Below the pieces are notes generated by a model. That model searched no databases, had not been told where the DNA came from, and worked only from the letters and a program-made list of their open reading frames with translations. A stretch of 64,000 bases of DNA from positions 52,077-116,076 of the forward strand of contig CAZEQK010000005.1 of NCBI GenBank assembly GCA_964514395.1. The letters are read 5' to 3'. Positions 55,227-63,913 of the stretch are shown here, piece by piece. Position 1 is the stretch's first letter. The number at the start of each line of letters is the position of its first letter. Both the position numbers and the translations under genes were made by a program. Source of the DNA: CAZEQK01 sp964514395 (lineage in GTDB: Bacteria > Bacillota > Bacilli > Tepidibacillales > Tepidibacillaceae).

Positions 55227-55371
55227 AAATATATCTCTCCTGACTCTTTATCTTTACATGAATATTGTAGGAAGAGATATAGTCTTTTATGCAAAATAAA
55301 AAAACTTATTGACTACTAATTAATGTCAACAAGCGAATGTACTATCTGAATGAAAGTCACAAACTAATTAA

Positions 55372-56430
55372 TCATACATTAACTAAATTATTTGTTAAAA
55401 CCTTTTGAATATACGTTGCTATTTGCTGAGCAGCATAGTCTAAATCATCACTATTTACTGTAAAAAAAGGACCGGTATATTGATCAGTAGAATGTTGATA
55501 ACGTGGGTCATAGTAATATTTAAGCAATAATTCTACAATAGTATCATAATCATCTTTAGCCAAAGCTGTGAAAAGATTTGTTCTAATATCAGTTGGTAAT
55601 CTCATCTCTAATCGAGTTAATGCATCGTTGATGGAATCCTTATATTTTTCTGGTTCATATTCTGAAATGATACGCTCAATTCTTTTTTCAACAGAAGCCT
55701 CAATTAATATGTGGTATCCATTTTCCTTTGCTGTAAGGATGTTCTCAGGAACCATAACTTTTCCAATTCTTTTACTTTCCGCTTCGATCACCATTTCTGT
55801 TTGATCATTTATATTTCTTAAAAAATGATAAATTTTTGAATCAAATGTTTTTTGATTTTTAGGGCTAACATGACCAATCCCACCGAAAATCGACCCACGA
55901 TGACCTGCAAAACCTTCCAAATCAAGTACATTGACCCCTAAATCAAAAAGCTTATACAATAAAATAGTTTTACCTACCCCAGTCATACCATGTAGAATAA
56001 AGGTTGGAATTTGGATTTCTGTATCGTTTATTTTTTTTAATATATATCCACGATAAGCGCGATATCCTCCTTCTAATCGATATACATATCCTTTATTTAC
56101 TAAGGAAAAGAAAGTAGCCATTGCTTTACTTCTCATTCCACCTCGCCAGCAAAAGAATACGGGCTTTTGGTTTGATTGTAAATTAGCTTTAATTTTATTA
56201 ATAAACTGTGGGATCTTAGGAGACACAATTTCTACTCCTAAATCAACAGCTTTATTTTGTCCTTCCTGTTTATAGATCGTACCTACTTTTGCACGTTCGT
56301 CATTATCAAATAGTGGGATATTGATAGCCCCTGGAATAGTTGCCTCTTGAAATTCCTTTGGGGATCTAACATCTATAAATAAAAAATCATGATTTTTTTC
56401 AGCATCTGCAAATTTGATATCGTGAAACAC
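55372..56430 (-). CDS. mnmH: tRNA 2-selenouridine synthase MnmH (SelU/YbbB)
   Basis: 352 aa. N-terminal rhodanese domain (FIDVRSPKEFQEATIPGAINIPLF) with catalytic Cys94 in FFCWRGGMRS. The C-terminal P-loop domain has GMTGVGKT (148-155) and GFAGHRGSIFGGIG. It replaces sulfur by selenium at the wobble mnm5s2U of tRNAs using selenophosphate, so SelD must exist elsewhere. With selB, tRNA-Sec and the Sec protein it indicates both selenium pathways. Confidence 0.95.
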   Translation of the reverse strand: MFHDIKFADAEKNHDFLFIDVRSPKEFQEATIPGAINIPLFDNDERAKVGTIYKQEGQNKAVDLGVEIVSPKIPQFINKIKANLQSNQKPVFFCWRGGMRSKAMATFFSLVNKGYVYRLEGGYRAYRGYILKKINDTEIQIPTFILHGMTGVGKTILLYKLFDLGVNVLDLEGFAGHRGSIFGGIGHVSPKNQKTFDSKIYHFLRNINDQTEMVIEAESKRIGKVMVPENILTAKENGYHILIEASVEKRIERIISEYEPEKYKDSINDALTRLEMRLPTDIRTNLFTALAKDDYDTIVELLLKYYYDPRYQHSTDQYTGPFFTVNSDDLDYAAQQIATYIQKVLTNNLVNV

Positions 56431-56591
56431 TTTTTAAAGCACCTCGCTATTTTCATTATCTCCTACTCTCATTATAACCTATTATACATTAGCTTAACGT
56501 CGAATAGTTAAAGAATTAGAAGATATGGTTAAGACAACCTAGGATATTTTATTTTTTTGGGTATAACCTATTTCTAAGGGAGGTGATTACG

Positions 56592-56801
56592 ATACCAGCT
56601 GTAAAATGTAGCGTAGCAAATTGCTCCTTTCATGGAGATAATAATGATTGTCATGCTGATGCTATTATGATTGATATTGCTCAACATGCAAATGAACATT
56701 TTGATCAAGAAATTGGGACGATCGAAGTTGATGAAAAACATATTGATTATGCTAAAAGTAGAGTAGATACCCTCTGTCACACGTTTAAAGCAATCAATTA
56801 A
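56592..56801 (+). CDS. DUF1540 domain protein, apparent AUA start
   Basis: 69 aa from ATA 56592. The DUF1540 core is visible: PAVKCSVANCSFHGDNNDCHADAIMIDI … DTLCHTF, with four Cys that may bind metal. aagggaggtgat (56576-56587) is a near-perfect SD 8 nt before the ATA. The only canonical in-frame start, GTG 56583, lies inside that SD and so has none of its own. Family members typically begin shortly before the first CSV motif, as here. Confidence 0.8.
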   Translation: MPAVKCSVANCSFHGDNNDCHADAIMIDIAQHANEHFDQEIGTIEVDEKHIDYAKSRVDTLCHTFKAIN

Positions 56802-56821
56802 TAGTCAGGGAGATGGATAGG

Positions 56822-56950
56822 TTGCGAAATAAAGCAAAAAATTTTCCTGGAACAAGAAAAATCGATAACCCTAGAGCAAAACAGACTACATTAAGAGCTG
56901 AGGGAACCATCAATATGAAACCAAAGGAAAAAATTATTGAAAACAGGTAA
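56822..56950 (+). CDS. SspK-like small acid-soluble spore protein
   Basis: 42 aa from TTG 56822, 9 nt after cagggag. The sequence begins MRNKAKNFPGTRKIDNPRAK and continues QTTLRAEGTINMKPKEK. It resembles the minor SASP SspK (RNKAK.FP…A…R..GT.NT.P.E). A basic, unstructured forespore protein is likely. Confidence 0.7.
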   Translation: MRNKAKNFPGTRKIDNPRAKQTTLRAEGTINMKPKEKIIENR

Positions 56951-57005
56951 TACCTGATGAATCATCTAAAAAGTACTGTATTTAACCCTAGAATGGAGGA
57001 GCCTC

Positions 57006-57500
57006 ATGTCAAATGGAAATAATAATAAGAGCACAGTTCTAGATAAATATAGACCTTTAACAGATGAAGAGCTATCCCTTGAATTAACACCAAATATATT
57101 TGAAAATAGCGGTACTCAGAGTAAAAGTACAATAGAAAAGACGAATAATTATCAAGAAAGTAGAGAACTACAGGAAAAAAATAACTTGACTGATAACATC
57201 GATACAATGGAAGTGGCTGAAGAAGTTGCTCCTATGCCTAGTAAAGTAATACCATTTCGTCAAAGAAAAAGCAGACAGGTTGAAAAAGCAGAGGATGTAA
57301 ACACTCACTCTGGTTTAGCTGTGACAGGAGTGATTTTGTCTGTTCTATCCTTATTTTTTCTACCCTATGTATTAGCCACAATAGCAATCATTCTTGGCTA
57401 TATGGCTTATAAAAGGGGTGACGATAACGTAAGTATGTGGGCAATGGGAATCGGTGTAGCCAGTCTCGTAGGGACGTTGATTGTTTCAGCCGTTGTTTAA
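57006..57500 (+). CDS. DUF4190-like membrane protein
   Basis: 164 aa, SD tggaggagcc. Residues 1-100 are hydrophilic and low complexity. Residues about 105-164 form two TMs with a glycine-rich loop (SGLAVTGVILSVLSLFFLPYVLATIAIILGYMAYKRG), the DUF4190 pattern. Function unknown. Confidence 0.7.
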   Translation: MSNGNNNKSTVLDKYRPLTDEELSLELTPNIFENSGTQSKSTIEKTNNYQESRELQEKNNLTDNIDTMEVAEEVAPMPSKVIPFRQRKSRQVEKAEDVNTHSGLAVTGVILSVLSLFFLPYVLATIAIILGYMAYKRGDDNVSMWAMGIGVASLVGTLIVSAVV

Positions 57501-57506
57501 TAATAA

Positions 57507-57528
57507 AAGCACCTCTTTAGAGGTGCTT
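57507..57528 (-). terminator. Terminator hairpin at the end of the aceA transcript
   Basis: aagcacctc / gaggtgctt stem. On the minus strand it is followed by TTTTATTATT; the plus side has no T tract but the hairpin may still protect the upstream DUF4190-like mRNA. Confidence 0.75.
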
Positions 57529-57530
57529 GA

Positions 57531-57652
57531 GACTGATGACAAACTGCCGATTTCGTTGTTGTCTTCAAAATCCACGTTCATCATATACCATACCGTACAC
57601 TCAGTCCATGGATTTCTTGACGCCTAGAACTCGACTAGTTTCTTACAGTCTG
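57531..57652 (-). repeat. ~120-bp intergenic repeat, copy 1 (3' of aceA)
   Basis: About 80% identical to 61094-61214 in the same orientation. Shared blocks include GACTGATGACAAACTGCC, TTCAAAATCC and a ~32-nt block centred on CCTAGAACTCGACTAG. Sense with aceA, it lies between the stop codon and the terminator. Confidence 0.8.
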
Positions 57653-57680
57653 CATTTTGTTAAACTTTGTCTACAAACTG

Positions 57681-57702
57681 AGACTACCCAGACGGGTAGT
57701 CT
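57681..57702. other. Perfect 9-bp hairpin just after aceA
   Basis: agactaccc / gggtagtct with loop agac. The T tract is weak on both strands, so termination here is uncertain. Confidence 0.45.
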
Positions 57703-57717
57703 TTGTATAATGATGGA

Positions 57718-59016
57718 CTATTGAACAGAAATCTTAAACTGACTTTCCTCGGTCGACCCATGAAGTGCAGTTGTAGAGGATTTCCCACTGGTTATTACCA
57801 TTGATACCTCATCAAAGTAACCTGCACCTACTTCCCGCTGATGCCTCGTCGCAGTATAACCATATTTTTCATTATTAAATTCATTTTGTTGTAATTCTGC
57901 ATATGCTGCCATACCGCGTTTTTGATAATTATAAGCAAGTTCAAACATGCTATGATTAAGTGCATGAAAGCCAGCCAATGTAACAAATTGAAATTTATAT
58001 CCTAATTTACCGAGTTCTTGCTGAAAATGTTCAATTGTATTATCATCAAGATGCATTTTCCAATTAAATGATGGAGAACAATTATAAGCTAGTAATTTAT
58101 TAGGATATTTCTCATGAATTGCTTCAGCAAATTTTCTTGCTTCGTTTAAATCTGGTTTAGATGTTTCAAACCAAAGAAGGTCTGCATACGGAGCAAAACT
58201 AAGCCCTCTATCAATTGCCATTTCCAAACCACCTTCAATATGGTAAAATCCTTCATTTGTTCTCTCACCATTAATAAATCTTTGAGCTCGTTGATCAATG
58301 TCACTAGTTATTAATTGTGCTGATAAAGCATCTGTTCTAGCCACAATTACAGTTGATACCCCCATAACATCAGCAGCTAGTCTTGCAGATATCAAATTGC
58401 GAACTGCAGTTTGAACTGGTATTAATACTTTCCCTCCCATATGACCACATTTCTTTTCGGAAGAAAGCTGATCTTCAAAATGTACGCCTGAAGCACCCGC
58501 CTCAATCATCGCCTTCATTAACTCAAACACATTTAAATGCCCACCAAAACCTGCTTCTGCATCAGCTATAATTGGAGCAAACCAATAAGTATCTCCTTTT
58601 CCTTCCATAGCTTGAATTTGATCAGCACGTTGAAAAGTCTGATTAATTCTTTTGACAACATGAGGCACACTATTAGCAGGGTATAAGCTTTGGTCAGGAT
58701 ACATTTGCCCAGCTAAGTTTGCATCAGCAGCAACTTGCCAGCCGCTCAAATAGATAGCTTTTAAACCAGCTTTAACTTGTTGAACAGCTTGATTCCCAGT
58801 TAATGCACCTAAAGCATTTACGTAATCTTCACTATGCAATATATCCCATAATCTTTCTGCACCATTTTTTGCCAAAGTATGTTCTATTTTTATAGATCCA
58901 CTCAATCGAATCACATCTTTAGCGCTATATGGCCTATTAATTCCTTCCCATCTTTTATCATTTTCCCAAGATTCTTTCAGTTTTTTAGATTGTTCTTCCC
59001 TGTTCATTTTAAACAC
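57718..59016 (-). CDS. aceA: Isocitrate lyase
   Basis: 432 aa. Catalytic loop KKCGHMGGKVLIP; further DAEAGFGG, RTDAL and TLAGFHALN motifs. Cleaves isocitrate to succinate and glyoxylate. Encoded 20 nt downstream of aceB on the same strand, forming a glyoxylate-shunt operon. Confidence 0.97.
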   Translation of the reverse strand: MFKMNREEQSKKLKESWENDKRWEGINRPYSAKDVIRLSGSIKIEHTLAKNGAERLWDILHSEDYVNALGALTGNQAVQQVKAGLKAIYLSGWQVAADANLAGQMYPDQSLYPANSVPHVVKRINQTFQRADQIQAMEGKGDTYWFAPIIADAEAGFGGHLNVFELMKAMIEAGASGVHFEDQLSSEKKCGHMGGKVLIPVQTAVRNLISARLAADVMGVSTVIVARTDALSAQLITSDIDQRAQRFINGERTNEGFYHIEGGLEMAIDRGLSFAPYADLLWFETSKPDLNEARKFAEAIHEKYPNKLLAYNCSPSFNWKMHLDDNTIEHFQQELGKLGYKFQFVTLAGFHALNHSMFELAYNYQKRGMAAYAELQQNEFNNEKYGYTATRHQREVGAGYFDEVSMVITSGKSSTTALHGSTEESQFKISVQ

Positions 59017-59036
59017 CCTTTACTTATTATTCGTTA

Positions 59037-60629
59037 TTAGTCTAATAATTTATAGCCTGGTAATGTTAAAAACTCTACAAAATGATTATCTAATGATAAT
59101 TTTTCAAACAAATCGGCAGCTTCAGTATATTTACTCTTATCATATAATTTTTTTCCAACCATATTTTCTATATTTTTCATCTCTTCATTTAAAAATCTTT
59201 TAAATAAATCCTTTGTAACTTTCCTGCCATCGTTTAATATGCCTTTCGGATTATGAATCCATTGCCAGACTTGAGCTCTAGAAATCTCAGCAGTAGCTGC
59301 ATCCTCCATTAAATTATTAATTGGAACTGCCCCTTTACCTTTTAACCAGGATTCAATATATTGAATTCCAACACTTATATTTGTTCTTAAGCCCTCTTCA
59401 GTTATGGTACCATTAGGTATCTTAAGTAAATGTTCAGCTGTTATATTTACATCTTCAAGCTTTTTATCAATTTGATTGCAGTCAGGCATATAATTATTGA
59501 ATGCTTCTAAGGCTACCTGTACTAATCCGGGATGAGCAACCCAAGTTCCGTCATGTCCGTTTTTGGCTTCTCGAATCTTATCGGACATTACTTGATTAAA
59601 GGCTTTCTCATTTGATATTTGGTCATTTTTTACAGGTATATATGCCGCCATTCCTCCTATTGCATGAGCATTTCTTCTATGACAAGTTTTAATAGCTAAA
59701 AGGGAATATGAATGCATAAAAGGAACAGTCATGGTAATTTGCGCTCTATCAGGTAGAATAAAATCAGACATATTCCTAAATTTTTTTATAAAACTAAAAA
59801 TATAATCCCAACGCCCGCAATTAAGTCCTGAAGAATGCTCTCTTAATTCATATAGAATTTCATCCATTTCAAAAGCAGCAAAAATGGTTTCAATTAGAAT
59901 TGTTGCTTTAATTGTACCTTTTGGTATCCCTAGCTCCTGTTGTGAAAATAGAAAAATATCATTCCATAATCTTGTTTCTAAATGATTTTCTAATTTTGGA
60001 AGATAAAAATAGGGCCCACTACCATTTTTTATTAATGATTTAGCATTATGATAAAAAAATAAACCGAAATCAAATAAACTTGCAGAAATTGGTTTCCCAT
60101 TAAATAAGATGTTTTTTTCTTCAAGGTGCCATCCCCTAGGGCGTACTGTAAGAGTTGCTATTTGATCATGAAGCTCGTAGCTTTTTCCTTCTTCACTTAC
60201 AAAATTAATTTTACGATTAATCGCATCTCTTAAATTAATCTGGCCCTGGATGATATTCTCCCATGTTGGCGAATTAGCATCCTCAAAATCTGCCATAAAT
60301 ACCTTAGCACCTGAATTTAAAGCATTAATAATCATTTTTCGATCAACTGGACCTGTGATTTCTACTCTCCTATCCAGAAGGTCATTAGGAATCGGAGCTA
60401 TATTCCACGAAGAGTTGCGAATCTCTTCAGTTTCAGGCAAAAAATTTGGCATCTTACCTTCATCAATTTCTCTTTGTCTTTCTTCTCTTTTTAGTAATAA
60501 TGAATCCCTCGTGATTGAAAAATGATCAACTAATTTTTCTACAAACTTTAATGCATCAGGAGTTAGAATAGTTGCATACTCTGGGTTTGTTTTTCCTACA
60601 ACCTCCAAAATCGAACTATCAATGTTCAT
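59037..60629 (-). CDS. aceB: Malate synthase A
   Basis: 530 aa. RPRGWHLEE, FYLPKLENHLE, IETIFAAFEMDEILYEL, and KNGHDGTWVAHPG are malate synthase A signatures. Condenses glyoxylate with acetyl-CoA. First gene of the aceB-aceA operon; SD aaaggatg. Operator-like palindromes lie upstream. Confidence 0.96.
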   Translation of the reverse strand: MNIDSSILEVVGKTNPEYATILTPDALKFVEKLVDHFSITRDSLLLKREERQREIDEGKMPNFLPETEEIRNSSWNIAPIPNDLLDRRVEITGPVDRKMIINALNSGAKVFMADFEDANSPTWENIIQGQINLRDAINRKINFVSEEGKSYELHDQIATLTVRPRGWHLEEKNILFNGKPISASLFDFGLFFYHNAKSLIKNGSGPYFYLPKLENHLETRLWNDIFLFSQQELGIPKGTIKATILIETIFAAFEMDEILYELREHSSGLNCGRWDYIFSFIKKFRNMSDFILPDRAQITMTVPFMHSYSLLAIKTCHRRNAHAIGGMAAYIPVKNDQISNEKAFNQVMSDKIREAKNGHDGTWVAHPGLVQVALEAFNNYMPDCNQIDKKLEDVNITAEHLLKIPNGTITEEGLRTNISVGIQYIESWLKGKGAVPINNLMEDAATAEISRAQVWQWIHNPKGILNDGRKVTKDLFKRFLNEEMKNIENMVGKKLYDKSKYTEAADLFEKLSLDNHFVEFLTLPGYKLLD

Positions 60630-60670
60630 TCATGATCAACATCCTTTCATATTATAAAATAACTAATCAT

Positions 60671-60840
60671 TGTTATATAACATTACTGTTATATTACACA
60701 ATGAATTAATTATATGTTATTATATAACAGATTATATAAAAAAGAACCTTTTTTTTAAAAATTTTTCGATATTTTTTTTTACAATAGCGAAAACAGCTTA
60801 ATTTTAAAGGAAATTATTAATATAAAAATGTTATATAATA
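60671..60840. promoter_or_regulatory. Cluster of TGTTATATAACA-like palindromes upstream of aceB
   Basis: TGTTATATAACA (60671-60682, perfect palindrome), TGTTATATTACA (60687-60698), TGTTATTATATAACA (60715-60729) and TGTTATATAATA (60829-60840). The clustering within 170 bp of the aceB promoter region suggests binding sites for a dimeric regulator. The rest of 60630-61060 shows no gene. Confidence 0.6.
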
Positions 60841-61059
60841 GAATGTCTTTTTTTGTTTAATTATGTGAAAGCTCTTATAAAAAAAACAAAATCCACTGGA
60901 AGGAATTGATGAGATGCTGAATTCCTAAATTTAGAGAAATCAATTTATTTCGTCGATTTCAGTTATCCAATGTTAAGGAAGGAAACTTATAGTTTCCTGA
61001 CGATGAAAAATACTATAAAATCAGGTACTTGTGTTTTAGATAAAAATTTTATAATCTCT

Positions 61060-61091
61060 TTTCTTATAAAAAAAACGCCCTTTAGGCGTTT
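61060..61091 (-). terminator. Terminator of the selB transcript
   Basis: aaacgcc (61073-61079) / ggcgttt (61085-61091) hairpin. On the minus strand it is followed by TTTTTTTATAAG. Confidence 0.85.
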
Positions 61092-61093
61092 CA

Positions 61094-61214
61094 GACTGAT
61101 GACAAACTGCCAATTTCTTTGTTGCTTTCAAAATCCCTGTCATCATGTACGTCTATATACACTCAGCCAGTTGATTTTTTCAGCGCCTAGAACTCGACTA
61201 GTTTCTTACAGTCT
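61094..61214 (-). repeat. ~120-bp intergenic repeat, copy 2 (3' of selB)
   Basis: Counterpart of 57531-57652. It also sits between a minus-strand stop codon (selB, 23 nt away) and a hairpin-T terminator. The two terminator stems differ in sequence, although their positions relative to the repeat are the same. Confidence 0.8.
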
Positions 61215-61236
61215 ACAGTTTGTAGATAACAAGGTG

Positions 61237-63153
61237 CTAATTTTTCCTTAACTCTCGATAATTATGACCCTGTCTCAATACAGTAACCTTTTCCTGATCT
61301 AAAAGCTCCATTAAGGGTACCAAGTACTTCCTTGAAACCTGTATTAATTCCTTTGCTTGCTGTAATGTCATTTGACCTTCCTTAAGCAAAAATTCAGTTA
61401 CCAAACCTTTTAATTTTGTAAAAGCTTTTTCATGTATAACGATTTTATCAGTAAGCTTTAATATACGACCCATGCTTAGTAAAAAATTATAACTCTCTAT
61501 TTTTTCCTTTTCGGTTAATCTAAATTGTGTCGCTAAGGATTCCCAGTCATCAGGTGCAAATCCTTGCTCTAATAAATTTGCTTCAAGACGATCTATTTTA
61601 CCTTGCAGCTTTTGAGGAAGGGTTGGCACAAACTGAAATAAAGAAATAAATTCCTCATTTGTTTTGAAAAATTCCTTTTGTTGCCAATATTGAATGACAT
61701 CTTGAATTATTTTAGGCTTAATATTCTTAAAAAATTGCTTTATAAATTCTGCTTTTGGTTGCCCTAATCTTAAGGGATAGGATGCATGATAATCGGTTAA
61801 ATGTTTGAAAATATTGCTCTCTAATTGTTTAAAAACTAGTTTTTCGGCATAATGGGGATTACTAGGATAAAAATGAATAACCTTATCCTTTTCAACTAAC
61901 TTTTTGAGTTCCTTCTCTAGTTCATCCTTAGGTATGATTAAATCATTAGACAATTCTTGAAGAGAAGAGAGGATATCTTTATTTGAAATAAGCTGAGATA
62001 ATAATATTTCTTCAAGTGTACCTTCACTTCTTTGCTTTAGATGTTCAATGGTCGTGTGCTTATATTTATGTCGTTGTGCATTAGGTTCTATCACTGTACC
62101 ACCACCGATTGTTGTTGTAGGTGAGGGACGTCTAATGATGAAACGTTCTTTTCTAGAAGAAATAATAGTCTTCATGAGCTTAATTTGACAAAATACAGTA
62201 TCTCCAGGGAGTGCTTCCTTACGATCATACAGTAGGATTGTTCCTGTAACCTCACTTGTCCCAATCAGAAATTTAACTTCACTATTTTGCTTTAGTTCAA
62301 AATCCAAATCCTTTAAGATATTTAATTCTATATCTATACGGGTACTTGGTATCCACTGTCCTTTTGAGGCGATTGAATCACCACGGTTGATATCAGAAAC
62401 ATCTGCTCCTGCGATATTTATTGCTACCCTTTGACCTGCATAGGCTTTATCTACACTTTCATCATGGACCTGTAAACTTCTTACTCGAACTGGAATATTA
62501 GAAGGCATGATACTAAGCTCTTGCCCGTTTTCTATTTCTCCCGAGTAAACTGTTCCTGTAATTACTGTCCCAATCCCTTTTAAAGTAAAGACTCTGTCAA
62601 TTGGCATTCTGAAAAAGCCTGCGCTCGGTCGTTCAGGAATTTTTTGTAATTCCTCTTGTATCATTTTCTTAAGTTGATCGATACCCTGATGATTATAACT
62701 GGATACTGGGATAATTGGGACGGATTTAAGAGATGTCTCACTAACAAATTCTTTTATTTCCTCGTACGATAGATCTAAAAACTCTTGATCAACTAGATCA
62801 CTTTTGGTAATAACAATGATTCCATGTTGAATCCCTAAAAGTTTAATAATCTCTATGTGTTCCTTCGTTTGCGGCATGATTCCCTCATCAGCAGCAATGA
62901 CGAGTAGTACTAGATCAATTCCACCGACCCCTGCAACCATGTGGCGAATAAATTTTTCGTGACCAGGGACATCGATTAATGATACTTGATTTCCATTTGG
63001 AAGCTTAAAAGGAGCAAATCCAAGTTCTATTGAGATGCTTCGTTCTTTTTCTTCTTTTAATCGATCCGTATCTTTACCAGTTAAAGCCTTAGATAAGGTT
63101 GTTTTTCCATGGTCAATATGACCAGCTGTACCTATAATATAATGATTATGCAT
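61237..63153 (-). CDS. selB: Selenocysteine-specific elongation factor SelB
   Basis: 638 aa from ATG at 63153 (aaaggag upstream; the reading frame is open further up but without similarity). GTPase domain: GHIDHGKT (11-18), DVPGHEKFI, TKSD. EF-Tu-like beta-barrel domains II-III follow (FTLKGIGTVITGTV), then domain IV. The C-terminal ~250 residues are winged helices that bind SECIS RNA, ending …LMELLDQEKVTVLRQGHNYREL. It delivers Sec-tRNA to UGA codons next to SECIS hairpins. Confidence 0.96.
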   Translation of the reverse strand: MHNHYIIGTAGHIDHGKTTLSKALTGKDTDRLKEEKERSISIELGFAPFKLPNGNQVSLIDVPGHEKFIRHMVAGVGGIDLVLLVIAADEGIMPQTKEHIEIIKLLGIQHGIIVITKSDLVDQEFLDLSYEEIKEFVSETSLKSVPIIPVSSYNHQGIDQLKKMIQEELQKIPERPSAGFFRMPIDRVFTLKGIGTVITGTVYSGEIENGQELSIMPSNIPVRVRSLQVHDESVDKAYAGQRVAINIAGADVSDINRGDSIASKGQWIPSTRIDIELNILKDLDFELKQNSEVKFLIGTSEVTGTILLYDRKEALPGDTVFCQIKLMKTIISSRKERFIIRRPSPTTTIGGGTVIEPNAQRHKYKHTTIEHLKQRSEGTLEEILLSQLISNKDILSSLQELSNDLIIPKDELEKELKKLVEKDKVIHFYPSNPHYAEKLVFKQLESNIFKHLTDYHASYPLRLGQPKAEFIKQFFKNIKPKIIQDVIQYWQQKEFFKTNEEFISLFQFVPTLPQKLQGKIDRLEANLLEQGFAPDDWESLATQFRLTEKEKIESYNFLLSMGRILKLTDKIVIHEKAFTKLKGLVTEFLLKEGQMTLQQAKELIQVSRKYLVPLMELLDQEKVTVLRQGHNYRELRKN

Positions 63154-63264
63154 ATGTACATAAACTCCTTTTACATTTAACCTAGAATATACTATATATG
63201 GTATTATAGCAAAAAAAGAATACGGTCGCGAAATAAAGAAAAAAAGGTGAAGTAAAAACTTCAC

Positions 63265-63756
63265 CTAAATCCAGAAAAATGGCGGGAATGGATATCTATA
63301 CCAAGGTCCGAAGCCATATCCATACCAAGGATAGCCAGGATACCAGGGATATCTAAAACCAAATATATCTGTATTTGCTTCATCATCATCAAAGGATTCT
63401 AAGTCACCACTCATTTCATCTGTTTCAAACTCATCATCCTCTAATGAGGAACCATACCAAGGATATCCTGGTCTTCTAGGGCCGTACCAAGGATACCAAG
63501 GGTAATACCATGGTCTATGCCAAGGATACCAAGGGCCATAACCAGGTCCGGGCGGTCTAGGTGGTCTAGGTCTTGGTGGGGGTCCTGGTGGAGGTCCAGG
63601 CGGTCTAGGTGGTCTAGGTCCGGGCGGAGGTCCTGGTGGTCTAGGTGGTCTAGGTGGTGGATAAGGTGGTCTTTGTTGTATATCAGCATGATTTTCTTGT
63701 TTTTTATTCTTATCACGTTTTTCCTTGTTACCATGCTTTAAGTCAGCATTTTCCAT
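63265..63756 (-). CDS. Low-complexity Pro/Gly/Tyr/Trp-rich protein
   Basis: 163 aa, SD aaaggagga. A Lys/Asn-rich N-terminus is followed by a tract of (P)RPPRPPGPPPG repeats (residues about 30-75) and then PWYPWY-type aromatic repeats. An acidic stretch (about 105-130) and more YPWYPGYPWYG follow. No family recognised. The composition resembles spore coat or exosporium proteins; this is inference. It is encoded immediately upstream of selB on the same strand, with 111 bp between its stop and the selB ATG. Confidence 0.7.
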   Translation of the reverse strand: MENADLKHGNKEKRDKNKKQENHADIQQRPPYPPPRPPRPPGPPPGPRPPRPPGPPPGPPPRPRPPRPPGPGYGPWYPWHRPWYYPWYPWYGPRRPGYPWYGSSLEDDEFETDEMSGDLESFDDDEANTDIFGFRYPWYPGYPWYGYGFGPWYRYPFPPFFWI

Positions 63757-63870
63757 ATAGAAAAATCCTCCTTTTGGTAATTTTGCCTATTACAACATTA
63801 ATGTATGGTGAAATACCCATCATTGACACAAAATTATTGCAAAATGGGCAATCACCCATTATTGATAAGG

Positions 63871-63899
63871 TTGAATTTGTAATTTAAACATGTTATTAT
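63871..63899 (+). promoter_or_regulatory. Sigma-A-type promoter of tRNA-Sec
   Basis: TTGAAT (63871-63876), 17-bp spacer, TATTAT (63894-63899), about 15 nt before the tRNA 5' end. Confidence 0.65.
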
Positions 63900-63913
63900 A
63901 TACAATGCACTAT

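Noticed and set aside
60970..61251. Plus-strand 93-codon open frame between aceB and selB
   Set aside because: It spans the selB terminator and the intergenic repeat; coding is unlikely.
63517..63741. Open frames on both strands rich in Arg/Ser/Trp or His/Asp/Leu
   Set aside because: These are shadows of the repetitive Pro-rich gene on the minus strand; only that frame has a good RBS and full-length continuity.
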